This document shows positions 36,651-47,107 of a stretch of 64,000 nucleotides of DNA, piece after piece. This DNA comes from Cymbidium sinense (taxonomy: Eukaryota; Streptophyta; Magnoliopsida; Asparagales; Orchidaceae): contig CM038216.1 in assembly GCA_021442155.1 (NCBI GenBank), positions 161,247,983-161,311,982 of the forward strand, read 5' to 3'. The position numbers and the translations under genes are program-made. The notes beneath the pieces were generated by a model. That model was not told where the DNA came from. It searched no databases and saw only the letters and a program-made list of their open reading frames with translations. How positions within the stretch are numbered: the first letter of the stretch is position 1; every line of letters begins with the position of its first letter.

Positions 36651-37690
36651 GTGGTAAGATTGGGTTGGTTGCTGCTATTGTTGTTCCTGTTATTTTTTTT
36701 CTATTCTCTAGTAGTTGGTTTGGTGATGTTTTTGCTTTGGCTGGGTGGCTTTCATAGTCGATTTTCTCTTCTCTATTGGTGGTAAGATTGGGTTGGCTGC
36801 TACTATTGTTGCTCTATTATTTTTTTTTCTATTCTCTGGTAGTTGGTTTGGTGATGTTTTTGCTTTGGCTGGGTGTCTTTCATAGCCGATTTTCTATTCT
36901 CTATTGGTGGTAGGATTGGGATGTCTACTGATATGGTTGCTCCTGTTGTTTTTTTTTTGTTCTCTAGAAGTTGGTTTGGTGATGTTTTTGTTTTGGTTGG
37001 GTGGCTTTCATAGATGGTTTTCTAGTCTCTATTAGTAGTAGGATTGGGTTGGCTACTGCTATTAGTGCTCCTATTATTTTTTTTTTTTTTTTTTTTTTTT
37101 TTGTTCTCTAGAAGTTGGTTTGGTGATGCTTTTTGCTTTGGTTGGTTGGCTTTCATAGTCAATTTCTATTCTCTATTGGTGGTAGGATTGGGTTGGCTGC
37201 TGCTATTGCTGCTCCTATTATTTTTTTTTTGTTCTCTAGAAGTTGGTTTGGTGATGTTTTTTTTTTTGGTGGGTGGCTTTCATAATCAATTTTTTCTATT
37301 GGTGGTCGGATTGGGTTGGCTACTGCTAATGCTGCTCATGTTTTTTTTTTTTCTGTTCTCTGGAAGTTGGTTTGGTGTTATTTTTGCTTTGGTTGGGTGG
37401 CTTTCATAGCTGATTTTTTTTCTATTTTGGTGGTAGGATTGGGTTGGTTGCTGCTATTGATGCTCCTATTATTTTTATTTTCTATTCTCTGGAAGTTGGT
37501 TTGGTGATGTTTTTGCTTTGGCTGGGTGGCTTTCATAGTCTGGTTTCTATTCTATATTGGTGGTAGGATTGGGTTGGCTACTTCTATTGCTGCTCCTATT
37601 GCTTTTTTTTGTTCTTTGGAAGTTGGTTTGGTGATGTTTTTGCTTTGGCTAGGTGGCTTTCATAGCTAATTTTATTTTTGTTTTGCTTTG
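36651..37690 (+). repeat. minisatellite of about 128 bp, eight units, inside the MULE
   Basis: Units begin with GTGGTARGATTGGGTTGG at 36651, 36779, 36907, 37035, 37179, 37302, 37430 and 37560. Each contains TGCTGCTCCTATTATTTTTT, a poly-T run, GTTCTCTGGAAGTTGGTTTG and TGATGTTTTTGCTTTGG. Differences in spacing (123-144 bp) come mainly from the poly-T run, which reaches 26 T at 37077-37102. Long Trp/Leu/Gly/Phe-rich ORFs here follow from the repeat and T-richness and are not considered genes. Confidence 0.92.
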
Positions 37691-37830
37691 GCTGGATGGG
37701 GGCTGCCTTTTGGTTGTTGTTTTGCCTTTGTGGCTGCTGCTTGGTGGGTGTTATGGTCTCTCCTTGACTGAGGGCTTCAAGAAAGGTAAGTTGGTTGTGA
37801 TGGCAGTGATGTTTTCTCTATTTTCTCTCT

Positions 37831-37978
37831 AGCTGGTAGCTACATATGCGATTGTAACCCTCCTATTGGAGATTGGATGCTCACATATGTTGTTGCCTTT
37901 GAGATCTAGTTGGTAGCTATATATGCGATTATAACCCTCATATTGGAGATTTAATGCTCACATATGTTGTTGACCCTT
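37831..37978 (+). repeat. 77-bp tandem duplication in the MULE
   Basis: Two adjacent copies starting AGCTGGTAGCTACATATGCG (37831) and AGTTGGTAGCTATATATGCG (37908). Both continue with AACCCTC, ATTGGAGATT and ATGCTCACATATGTTGTTG. Confidence 0.88.
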
Positions 37979-38039
37979 GATATAATCTTGACTGAGCTTA
38001 AGCCTGCTCAGGAACACTTATTACTTTGCTATTTATCTA

Positions 38040-38370
38040 TGATTACTTTTGTTTCAATTAATTATCCTTATCTTTTATCTAAGTATACTGTAGGGATCTG
38101 TTTTAGGTTCCGAGACCTTGGAAGTGGTTTATGCTATTAACAAAAGCTTCAAGTGTTGTTGCTGAGTTAGTCTTTTTAAATTTTTATTTTCTCTATTGCT
38201 TTTGATGTAATATGTAGTAGATTTATCTCTTTAGGCTTATTGTAGCTCTTCGAGAAGTAGCTTAGAGATTTATCCCCTTTAAGGACCCTATACCCTTTAA
38301 TTATGGCAATAAAATTCCCCTTTTTAAAAAATATGTATATATATAAATATATATATAAAGCTCATTATTT
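38040..38370 (+). terminator. candidate 3' end of a transcript in the MULE
   Basis: Non-coding DNA with TAATTATGGCAATAAAATTC (about 38299-38318), an AATAAA signal in a T-rich context, followed by an A/T run and TATATATAAATATATATATA. It could end a transcript from the transposase gene or from captured DNA; there is no direct support. Confidence 0.3.
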
Positions 38371-38786
38371 TGAATGGTAATCTCTCTGGGTTATGTTTCT
38401 TCCAGCAATGGGTTCAGATATATTTATAGTCACATTATTTGCAAATCATCTCGACAACTCTTAAAAATGGACTGCTATCTTAAAAAAAAATTGTGTGCTA
38501 ATGAATGTAATAATGAAAAATACACAAATCAGGGAAAGATGTACTTAGCCACTAGGGAAATTGATAACTTCTCATAACAAACACATTAATAGCTACAACA
38601 TTATATAGCGGAAAAAAAAACAAACACTATGCACCTTCTGATCGATTGTGAGCTTCTATAGAACAGTTTCACAATTACAACATATATAATAGACCACAAC
38701 TATAACTAGTAAACAATAAGTTCATCAACACTTCACTAACACTTCCACAACATTGATATCTTAGACATGTGGAAAATACATAAAAA

Positions 38787-39080
38787 CTAATATGATAACT
38801 CGATAAAAACTTTGAAATAAAATAATATTTCCTCGAAGTACTTCCTAATCATCTCATTGTGAGCTTCTAATAGATGTAAAATGTCTTGTAGTGATGGTTC
38901 AACTTCATCTGCCCATTTGAAAAATTTGCAATCACCTTCTGATCGATTTCGTGGGCATCGATAAATTTTTTGGTCACGATTTACTCCTCTGTGACAAGTA
39001 TATAAAATACATTGTAGATTGCATCTACAAAACATTTGATTATTATTAGGGATAGCACCAGATGAATGACTCGAGCTCAT
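38787..39080 (-). CDS. GRF-type zinc-finger protein, small, transposon-borne
   Basis: An intact 97-codon ORF on the strand opposite the transposase. It starts MSSSHSSGAIP and has FCRCNLQCILYTCHRG, then DQKIYRCPRNRSEGDCKFFK and WADE. This fits the GRF zinc finger (CxC ... NxGRxFYxCP ... CxFFxW), with the GR pair replaced by DQ. A helical tail (DILHLLEAHNEMIRKYFEEI) follows, as in many small plant GRF proteins. GRF fingers bind nucleic acid, and in plants such small ORFs often travel in transposons. It runs convergently to the transposase gene, 0.4 kb inside the right TIR, where MuDR carries its second gene. Whether it is expressed or functional is unknown. Confidence 0.65.
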   Translation of the reverse strand: MSSSHSSGAIPNNNQMFCRCNLQCILYTCHRGVNRDQKIYRCPRNRSEGDCKFFKWADEVEPSLQDILHLLEAHNEMIRKYFEEILFYFKVFIELSY

Positions 39081-39451
39081 ATCGCACTACCTTGACACTA
39101 TAAATAATAATGCATCAAAATAAATCAGTTAAATATAATTAACAAATATTCAAAATATACACAAAGTTGCTAAAATTATTAGATATACAAGGCTTTATAA
39201 GGCTTTATAACTTTGTAGATCCTCAAAAAAAAATTTATTTTAACAAAAATACAAGCTGGTTCTATATAAATAACTTAGTTTTTCTAAGAACCCAAACTCC
39301 ATAAAAACAAAACATCCAAAATTGGTTTATGAAGTTGATAAAAAAATAATATAAATGTTGAAGATGCCTACCTTCGACCGTTAAAAAAGATTCAAGCAAA
39401 AAAATTTTAACCTACCTTGTACATTAATACTGTAGGAAGAAGAAAAAATTG

Positions 39452-39728
39452 TAACCTACCTTCGACTATGATGCACTCGATGAAAGTCGGCAGAGACGGA
39501 CTCTGTGATGCCCTTTAGGAAAGTCGACCGAGATGGGACAGTAAAGTGCAGAGACTGAGGGAGCAGGGACACAAAGGCCGGACGGAGTAACGAGCAAGAG
39601 ACAGAGAGGGTTTCCCGTGGCTGTTTTGTGAACTTAAATTGAATAGGGTGGTTGTGTTGTAAATACAAAGGTTTGGGTGGTTGTGCTATAAATTAAAAGG
39701 TTTTAAGTGGTTGTGCTATAAATGCCTC
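39452..39728 (-). repeat. right terminal inverted repeat of the MULE
   Basis: Inverted partner of the left end, slightly longer. It repeats the three subterminal motifs as GGTGGTTGTGYTRTAAA at about 39647, 39676 and 39706. It lies upstream of the minus-strand GRF ORF, so it may supply its promoter. Confidence 0.9.
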
Positions 39729-39774
39729 TTTTGTTTTAGCTCTGTTTTCTCTGGTTGTTCATTTATAGGTTTTG
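39729..39774 (+). mobile_element. right part of the split copia LTR
   Basis: The 46 bases between the MULE's right end and the primer-binding site. They start with TTTTGTT, which also ends the left LTR part at 33480. Confidence 0.55.
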
Positions 39775-39787
39775 TGGTATCAGAGAT
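39775..39787 (+). promoter_or_regulatory. tRNA-iMet primer-binding site of a copia element
   Basis: TGGTATCAGAGAT, complementary to the 3' end of plant initiator tRNA-Met, as in most Ty1/copia elements. A gag reading in the same direction follows. Confidence 0.85.
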
Positions 39788-39849
39788 TCTTCATGCCCAA
39801 TGACACGTTCTTTATCTGCACTCTGTTTCTACTTCAAATGTTTTTTTCA

Positions 39850-40920
39850 AACTCATGGATAGCTCAGCTTCATCGGTAACTTAGTCTCTCAACCATCAAT
39901 CCTCTATCTAGATGAGTGAAACTTCTATTCCTTTTTTCACTAAAATTTATCAAGGCTAATGTCAAAATAGTGATTAATACACAACTTATTGTTGACAACT
40001 ATCCTATCTAGAAATCACAAATACCAAAACTATTTTCAGCTAACAAATTTAATGGTTTTTAATGGAATTGTAAAACCTCCAAAATAGATAGTCGATGAAA
40101 TAGGAAATATTATTCCTCATACAAATTACAATTTATGCATGCTCATTTATCAAAATTGGGCAGTATATCTTTATTCGACTATATCTTCTACTCTTCTTCA
40201 TTATGTTCTTAATTTAGATTCATGTGCATTAATTAGGCAAATAATGGGAAGAAGATTGTAATCGACTAATAGATCTCATATCTTATAGTTAATGACTGAA
40301 TTACATCATGAATTTATGAAAACAAAACTATGGGGCAATATCTACCAAAAAATTAAGAGCAAATGTGATGCAATAGCTGCCACTAATTTCCTATTAGCTA
40401 TTGAAGATATAATCCTTTACACACTTAATGGATTACCTTCAACCTATCAAACATTTAAAACCTTTATAAGAATGAATTTGTGTCTAATTTGTTTGAATGA
40501 CTTCTATGCCTTATTGTGTATCGAAGAACTCTATGTTGAAGCTGGTTGAGACACCAACAATATAGATGCATCAGATCCTCAACTTGCTTTTTATACATCT
40601 AAAAGAAGAAGAAGAGGTCGAATTTTTAATCATTGGAAAAACTCTTGTCTATAAAACTCTAATTCTTAACCAGCAAGAGATATGTAATCATCTAGTGAAA
40701 ACTCTACAAGAAAGAATTCATATATTGAATGTCAAATTTGTGGAAAACTTAAACACTCTACTTTTAATTGTTGGCTTAAAACTAATCTTTCATAGTAAAC
40801 CAATACCCAGACCATGGCTGCAAGTCATTCTCTATCTACTATGGATTGTATTCTGGACTCAAGCATAACTGCAAACTTAACTACTTACTCAACTTTAACT
40901 TTCGAAGGCCTATTCACTAA
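39850..40920 (+). pseudogene. Ty1/copia gag and protease start, broken
   Basis: It begins near 39854 with MDSSASS and is interrupted by many stops in its first third. The clear part (40292-40549) reads DAIAATNFLLAIEDIILYTL, then NGLPSTYQTFKTFIRMNL and DFYALLCIEEL, the UBN2-like gag of small copia elements. In other frames follow an intact zinc knuckle CQICGKLKHSTFNC (about 40729-40770; CX2CX4HX4C) and ILDSSITANLTTY (about 40847-40890), the protease start normally written LDSGATxHLT. Reverse transcriptase and integrase are missing; the relic stops where a dispersed repeat begins at 40929. Confidence 0.82.
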
Positions 40921-40928
40921 ATTTACTT

Positions 40929-41161
40929 TTTCTCAAAGAAATGATCATCCTATGTGAACAAAGTTGATTGTTATAATCAATTTCATTAAGATAGTTTGGT
41001 TCAGAACAAATTAATCTAAATTAGAGATTTACTATGTTAGTATGTCCGTATGGTAAATGTCTAATCTAATGCAAATGCATGTATAATATTTTGTAACACA
41101 CATAAGTTTTCTAAGATTTTTTTCCTAAATTATCTACAATGTCCATGATTTGAAATGATAA
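40929..41161 (+). repeat. dispersed repeat, copy 2 of 2
   Basis: Same-orientation partner of 20164-20411. It separates the copia relic from giant-repeat copy B. Confidence 0.75.
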
Positions 41162-43394
41162 AGGCACATCAAGGTACAATCCATCAGAAAATGAGATTAT
41201 TGATGGATTTTGGGTGATTTTTTTTTCTATATTTTTCTATCAAAAAATTGCAGTTTTCCTATAGTGAAAAATTATTTAACTTAACTTTGATTAAGTTTGG
41301 CATAACCATTTCAATTGTACCTTGATGTAAGTCATAAAAATTATCATAATAAACTATAATGAATCTAAACAACATGAAATCCTCTAAAATTCAATAATCC
41401 ATAAAATCACTTATTTTGGTAATTAATTAAAGTAATTAATTCAATTAATCAACATGAACTTAGGAAATTCATAGTAAATCAACCATAAATAAAAAAATTA
41501 TAAATGAACCCTCTATGGATGGATCTTCCATAGAGAAATCTAAGAAAAATAAAACCCCTTAGTAATTTTTCATAAATTAGGCTAGATTTAGGTTTTAGTA
41601 AAATAAGTAACACTTTAATTAGTCTTAAAATACACACATAATTAAAGTGTAACTTTAGGGAAATCAAATTGGCAAGAAATTTCTCTTGCCATAAAAATTT
41701 AAAGGCAAATCAATATAGGGATTGAAAGTTATTAAATTTTGAAGTCTCTAGGTCAATTTACATGAAATATTAAATCAAAAAATTATAAAAATTTATGAAA
41801 TTAGCTTGAAATATTTCAATTAACATCAGAACATTTAAGGAAAATTTCTAGCTCTTTGAAGTTAGAAAATTCACTTAATTATGCATTAGAGTTTAATGAA
41901 ATAATTAAGAACATGAACTTTGATCTAATCCTAAATAATCAATTTAGGAAATCCAAAATAAACTAAATAATCAATTAAAATCAGAACTAATTAGCCTCTG
42001 AAATTTATATTTAAATGAGAAACTCATTGGAATGAAAATTCTCTAAATTTATTTAAGTGAATAAGTCATATAATCCTAAAGAATAAATAAATTTACTCAC
42101 ACTTACATAACTTAAAGATTTGAAATGACTTAGGTTAAATTGGGTATAACCTCATTTCAAGAAATTAAATTTTAACATGAGATAACTTAACCAAATCCAA
42201 TAATAAAATGAGAGTTGAATTCAAGTAAGTTGATATAAGTTCATTAACATTATACTAATAACAATCATGAAATGTGAATATAATTTAAATGATTAATTAA
42301 TCAATACATTATGAAATTGAAATATAATAAATTAGTGAAATCAAACTAAAATTTGAATTAAGATATTAATCTACTACACATGAAAAAATTTCTTGAGTCT
42401 TTTTATTAATGAATAATATAAATTTAAAAGTAAATAAAAGCGAGTAACCAATTCAATTAAACTCAAAATAATTTAGGAACTTGAAATGGCCTAACTTAGG
42501 ATTGGTGCCCAAAATAGTCTAAGTCTTCTAGGTTATAATAAACAAAATTTAATCTAAAGGGGTTGAGCTTATCTTAACATGTGGTAAACCAAAACCTAAA
42601 CTAAATCAAGAATGAATCATAATACCAATTTAAATGAATTAAGTTAGATTCAAATAAATTAAATGAACATAAGAATTAATAGACATAAAATTTATTGAAA
42701 TAATTAAATTAAATTAATGTGATTATTTGGTTAAAATTATTTGAAGGAAATAATGAATGAAATTAATTTAATTAAAATCAAAAAATAAAATAAAATAAAC
42801 ACAATTAAATGAATAATGAACTAAATCAAAAGGATTGATGTGAACATAAATATTAACAAACATAACATTAATGAAATGAATGAATGAAATCAATTTAAAT
42901 CAAGTAAATTAAATCATTAACATATGAGAATAAATAAGAATTTAATCAAAACAAAATAAAAACTAAAATAATAAATAAATTAAATCATTTAAACATTAAT
43001 CAACATTAAGAAGAGTGAATCTTAATGCAAATCCAAATTAAAATTAAAATTTTAATCAAACTAAATCCAACTTAATATAACTTAAGAAGAAGTTAATCAA
43101 GATACTTAAGATCTTAGTTTGACCCTACCCTTAGAATGAATCTTTACGTTAGGGTAAAGACTTCATTTTACTAAGAATTAGGATGTTGAATAGAATGGGT
43201 TCCACCCAAAGTGAAACTTATTATATTCTTCATTCTTGATAATTTTAAATTTCATTTTAACAGAAAATGAATCTAAAAATAAATATAAAATTACAAATTA
43301 TTAAATCATTTAAATTGAAACCACCATGGTAATTAAACCAATTTTGCAAAATTAAAAGAATGAAAAGAAAAATTTTCATAATTAGCAACATATG

Positions 43395-43500
43395 GTATAT
43401 AGTCTAGACACCCAAGGTCGCAATGTTACTTGTTTGAAATGTTACTTATTCGAAGGAGGTCTTGATACATTGAATCTTTGGTATAACAATGACACGTACC
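43395..43500 (+). repeat. single degenerate hairpin module in copy B
   Basis: TCTAGACACCCAAGGTCGCA, then GAAGGAGGTCTTGATACATT and GGTATAACAATGACACG. The left half and the TAACAATGACAC end are kept; the pairing arm is degraded. Confidence 0.6.
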
Positions 43501-44189
43501 AATGAAGTGAAATTATAAAAATTAAAAAGTCTCAAAATCAAATTAACTTAAATATTAGAAATCCAGATCAAAACTTGAACTTAAAAAAGATTTAGTACAG
43601 TGTTACCACACAAGCCCATTTTCTTCACACATTAGTATATTAGGCCACCAACCTTAGATTTAGGTTTGACCAATCTATTATATTCTGTGATGTGCTATTT
43701 TATTATTTTATGGTGTAACATATTAGACTAGATGGCTAAGATTATTTGCCCGTTAGACTGGATGGTAGGATGTTCTTTCAAGAACTAATACTGTCTTCTA
43801 CAAGAGGTTATGCTAAAAAAGGATTGTTGTAATAAATTATATATAATTATTATTTTCTTGCATGTATGCATAATTCCTTATGCATAGCCCAATAGCTTAG
43901 GTGGGCTTGGCAAGAAACTAATGCTAGTATGCTTAAGCTCGTGTGTTTGTAAATATAATTACTAGTGTATTGTTTGCATTTCCTAACATTTGTTCTGCAA
44001 GGCTTAATTTTTTTTGAAATTTAAATATAATTTTATCCTAAATTAGGTTAGGATCTATGTGGTCTAAAAATAGTAGGAGTTGACTCTACTAGCTGGTGGC
44101 CCTTTATGAAGCCCAAAGGAGGTCCTAGAAGAAGGAGACGGTCCTCGAGGAAGACCCATGATCTAGACTTATAGTTTTAGACCTGGCTG

Positions 44190-44196
44190 TATAAGG
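44190..44196 (+). promoter_or_regulatory. TATA-like element of copy B
   Basis: TATAAGG followed by GCAGAGCTCGACTACTC, the same block as in copies A, C, D and E. Confidence 0.5.
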
Positions 44197-45336
44197 GCAG
44201 AGCTCGACTACTCATTTTTCTCTTTCTTCTAGAGTGTACAGTGGTACCCGGTTGCATTAGCCTGTTCTTTAATTTAAATTTGGCTTGATTTATTTTAGGT
44301 GCGCAATAGAATCAACTTACTTTTTTTAGGTTTCTTTTAGTATTTTCTGTGATGAATGCTTGGATGTTAGGCTCCTAGAAAAATGAAAATTTCTACCCAA
44401 ATTAAATCTAAGCAACTTAAATAAAAATAAAGAAATTTGAAACTTCTCATATAAATTAAAGCCATAGGACTAACTTAAAATCAACTAGAAATAACTAGCT
44501 TTTGCAAATCATGCTAGCATATTGTTCTAAATTCTTGAATTGGGTACTTCACCCATTGCACATAAGGGACATCTGACATTTGAGGATGACCACCTTTTGG
44601 GAAATCTATCTTTTTTTCTTGATTTGACTCATGATCACTTTTAATTGCATCTCATTGTATGCATAAATTGTACACCCCAAAAGCCTTGAATGAATTTTGA
44701 ATTAAGATATAAAAGATAAAATTTGTTGCATTAGTTAGGTACATATCATACTCAACATGATCTTAGGGATTAAGGAGTGAGTCTAAGTTCTTAGATTCTT
44801 TTATAAAAATATAATATTTTAGCCATCTTGCATTTATGAGACTTGACATCATGGATTTAAAATTCGCTTAGGTGGTGTTAGTTGACAACCCTTCCAAGTG
44901 GGTTATAAGTCTAGAAGAGTTAGAGATATGTTTTCTTTCTCAAGTAAAAGAAAGAACTAATAATTTTCAAATGTGAAACTTGGTCAAGCCTCTCACTTAT
45001 TTTAGAAGAAATTATAAACATAGGATTTGAATCATCCTGCTAGAGTAAGTCTTCAACCCTAGGCATTTCTACAGTCTTGTGTTGCTAGAATATAAGCCAT
45101 AGATCTCTAATAAAATTTCAACTCAAAATTTATTTAAAATCCAAAATTTAAAGCCCAATAGTAGGATAGTTGAAATGGCCACTAAGTATCTCAATATCTA
45201 TGGACATTTCCTATTGTACACCTTTTGGCTACCAAAGAACTCCTTCCACTTTGTAGTATTCCCTTTTGAAATTCTAAATTATGATTTTCCTTTAGAACCA
45301 GCTTAGAAATATACAAAAATAAATGCCTATTTTTTC

Positions 45337-46053
45337 AATCGAGAGTATTCTTAGGAAAAGATCCTAATTCCTAAGATGTAATTAACTATAAAGGCTTGTC
45401 CTTATAGGGAACCACTATCCAAGTATAAAATAAACATTGTTATACTTTTCATATAGTTCAAGGGAAGAATCTCTGGAATATTAATATGACCCATTAACTT
45501 TAGGAGTCATTATTTAAGTGATTAAATACATTATATGATAATATGTTTATCTTCTAAGATAATATATTATTCCTTAATGATGAATTTAAGAAATTCCTAA
45601 ATTCTATGTGATGTTTCAAATTTTCTCCATAATAAAGTATCCCACCTCGAGAAGATCTTAGTTGAGTGAGACTTTTGAGTGTTTAATAGGAGTTAACTTT
45701 AATTGCCTATTAAAATGGGACACCATAAACATCTACATGAAATTTATGGAGTTTTAAAATATAACATCACATAGATCTTGGAGATTTATATTTTGGTGAT
45801 TTAACATGACATTAAAGAATAATATATCACCTTAAAAAGTTGAAAAATATCATCATTCAATAGATTTAATTACTTAATATAGACTCCTAAGGCTGATAAG
45901 TCTACATATACCAAAGATTTTTCCTCCATCTTAAATGGATGAATGAGATAAGGTTTATTTTAACATGGGTTATAAGTTCTCTATAGTAATAAGCCTTTGT
46001 TATTAATTACATCTTAAAAAAAAATCTTAGAAAACTCTTGATTAAAAAAATTG
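45337..46053. repeat. large imperfect inverted repeat at the end of copy B
   Basis: 45337-45640 (plus-oriented 3' end of copy B) is matched in reverse orientation by 45745-46053. Examples are AGATGTAATTAACTATAAAG against a later CTTTGTTATTAATTACATCT, and TTAGGAGTC against GACTCCTAA. Two 3' ends of the family therefore face each other across about 100 bp. Confidence 0.7.
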
Positions 46054-46059
46054 ATATTT

Positions 46060-47107
46060 ATTTCTATGCATCAGTAGTAAGTTTATGCAACTCATAAGCT
46101 TAGACTACCATTATTTTAATGGGTAACACTCCATTTTATTCTTGGTTGAGTTTACCCAATAATGTTAAAATTTAGGTCTTAGAATTCGTTGTTTACCATA
46201 GACTGAAAAGTGAGCTCTAGAACCTTTTTTTGGATCCCCCAAGAGATCTGAGTAATTTTAAAATATTTTCAAAATCTTTTAAAATTTTTGAATGTCTTAA
46301 GCCCAATAGATTGACATCTAATGGGCTTAAAAATAGATTCAACCCCATCTTTACAAAAATGAAGATTTTAAAATTTTAACAAGATTCTCTCAAATTCAAA
46401 ATAAATTTCTCTTTGTCTAACACTTTTAATGCTTTTATGAAATTTTGAGAATGTGTGATGGGGTGGGGTCCATGAACAAATTATTTTTATCTTAAATCCA
46501 CCTATTAATGTATGCTACAATAAGGTTCCCAAATTTACATCTCTTAATGTTAGCACATTTGGGGCCATATGCACTTGTTATATTAAAATAGGGTTCCCAA
46601 AATTGTATATTGAGATGGAGATTTTCAAAGTTTTTCAAATCAAATTTTACAAAATTCTTCAAAATAATCAACTAATATAATTTATTTTTCATATTTAATA
46701 GAATATAGTTGGTCAACTCATATTTTCCATTAACTATAACATCAACTTCTCTTTTGATAGTGAAAACTATGTTATGGTTTCATTATAAAGTTTGGAGCTG
46801 GCTTTGATAATATTAACATGACCATTGATGGAATCACCTTTGCTGTTATTAGTAGTAGTGTTATTATGGGTAACAAAACCCACCTCAGAGTTTATTTTGG
46901 GACATTAGGCACCCAAATTACTTATGCCACCTATTTTGATAAGAAGAGGGTAGTTGACACTTCTGTTCTTATGACCACTGAAGACTCTAGGGTGGAGGCC
47001 CCGAGTAAGGAAACTAACAAATTATTAGTCAAATTATCTCCACTCATTGCACTAAGTATTTTGTGATTTGATCAACTTTTATTACCTCAAAGATGAATAT
47101 GACCCTA
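46060..47107 (+). other. unassigned stretch with one 82-codon ORF
   Basis: The ORF 46818-47066 has more balanced base use than its surroundings and reads MTIDGITFAVISSS, then VYFGTLGTQITYATYFDKKR. I recognise no domain. It has no visible promoter and neighbours are repeats, so it may be a retrotransposon fragment. Confidence 0.3.

Larger units (their letters stand above)
33481..39728 (+). mobile_element. Mutator-like element (MULE), MuDR-type with long TIRs
   Basis: A 6.2-kb DNA transposon. The two ends are inverted copies over about 250 bp, starting GGGGCATTTACAGCACAA on the left and GAGGCATTTATAGCACAA (reverse strand) on the right. It is flanked by TTTTGTT on both sides (33474-33480 and 39729-39735), part of an imperfect 9-bp target duplication as MULEs make. 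It carries a decayed MuDR-type transposase (+), a T-rich minisatellite, a 77-bp duplication and a GRF zinc-finger ORF (-). The transposase is broken, so movement would need a partner element. It sits inside a copia LTR. Confidence 0.88.
41165..45700 (+). mobile_element. giant LTR-like repeat, copy B (5'-truncated)
   Basis: Plus-oriented and closest to copy D. Shared blocks are a CTCTATGGAT...AGAGAAAT block near 41512, a region reading GATACTTAAGATCTTAG then AATTAGGATGTTGAATAGAA (about 43100-43200), one degenerate hairpin module (43395-43500), the TTAGACTGGATGG words near 43725, a TATAAGG block at 44190, GTACCCGGTTGCA near 44243 and the 3' part to about 45640. It lacks the TTGACC tract and the GC island. 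No coding region. It runs into an inverted fragment of its own family. Confidence 0.6.

Noticed and set aside
36399..37507. Long hydrophobic Trp/Leu/Gly/Phe-rich ORFs (for example 36399-36785, 37044-37409)
   Set aside because: They lie across the T-rich 128-bp minisatellite and change frame from unit to unit; they follow from repeat composition and are not a membrane protein family.
46818..47066. 82-codon ORF considered as a host gene
   Set aside because: No domain, promoter or splice context is seen, and it is surrounded by repeats. Kept only as an unassigned stretch.
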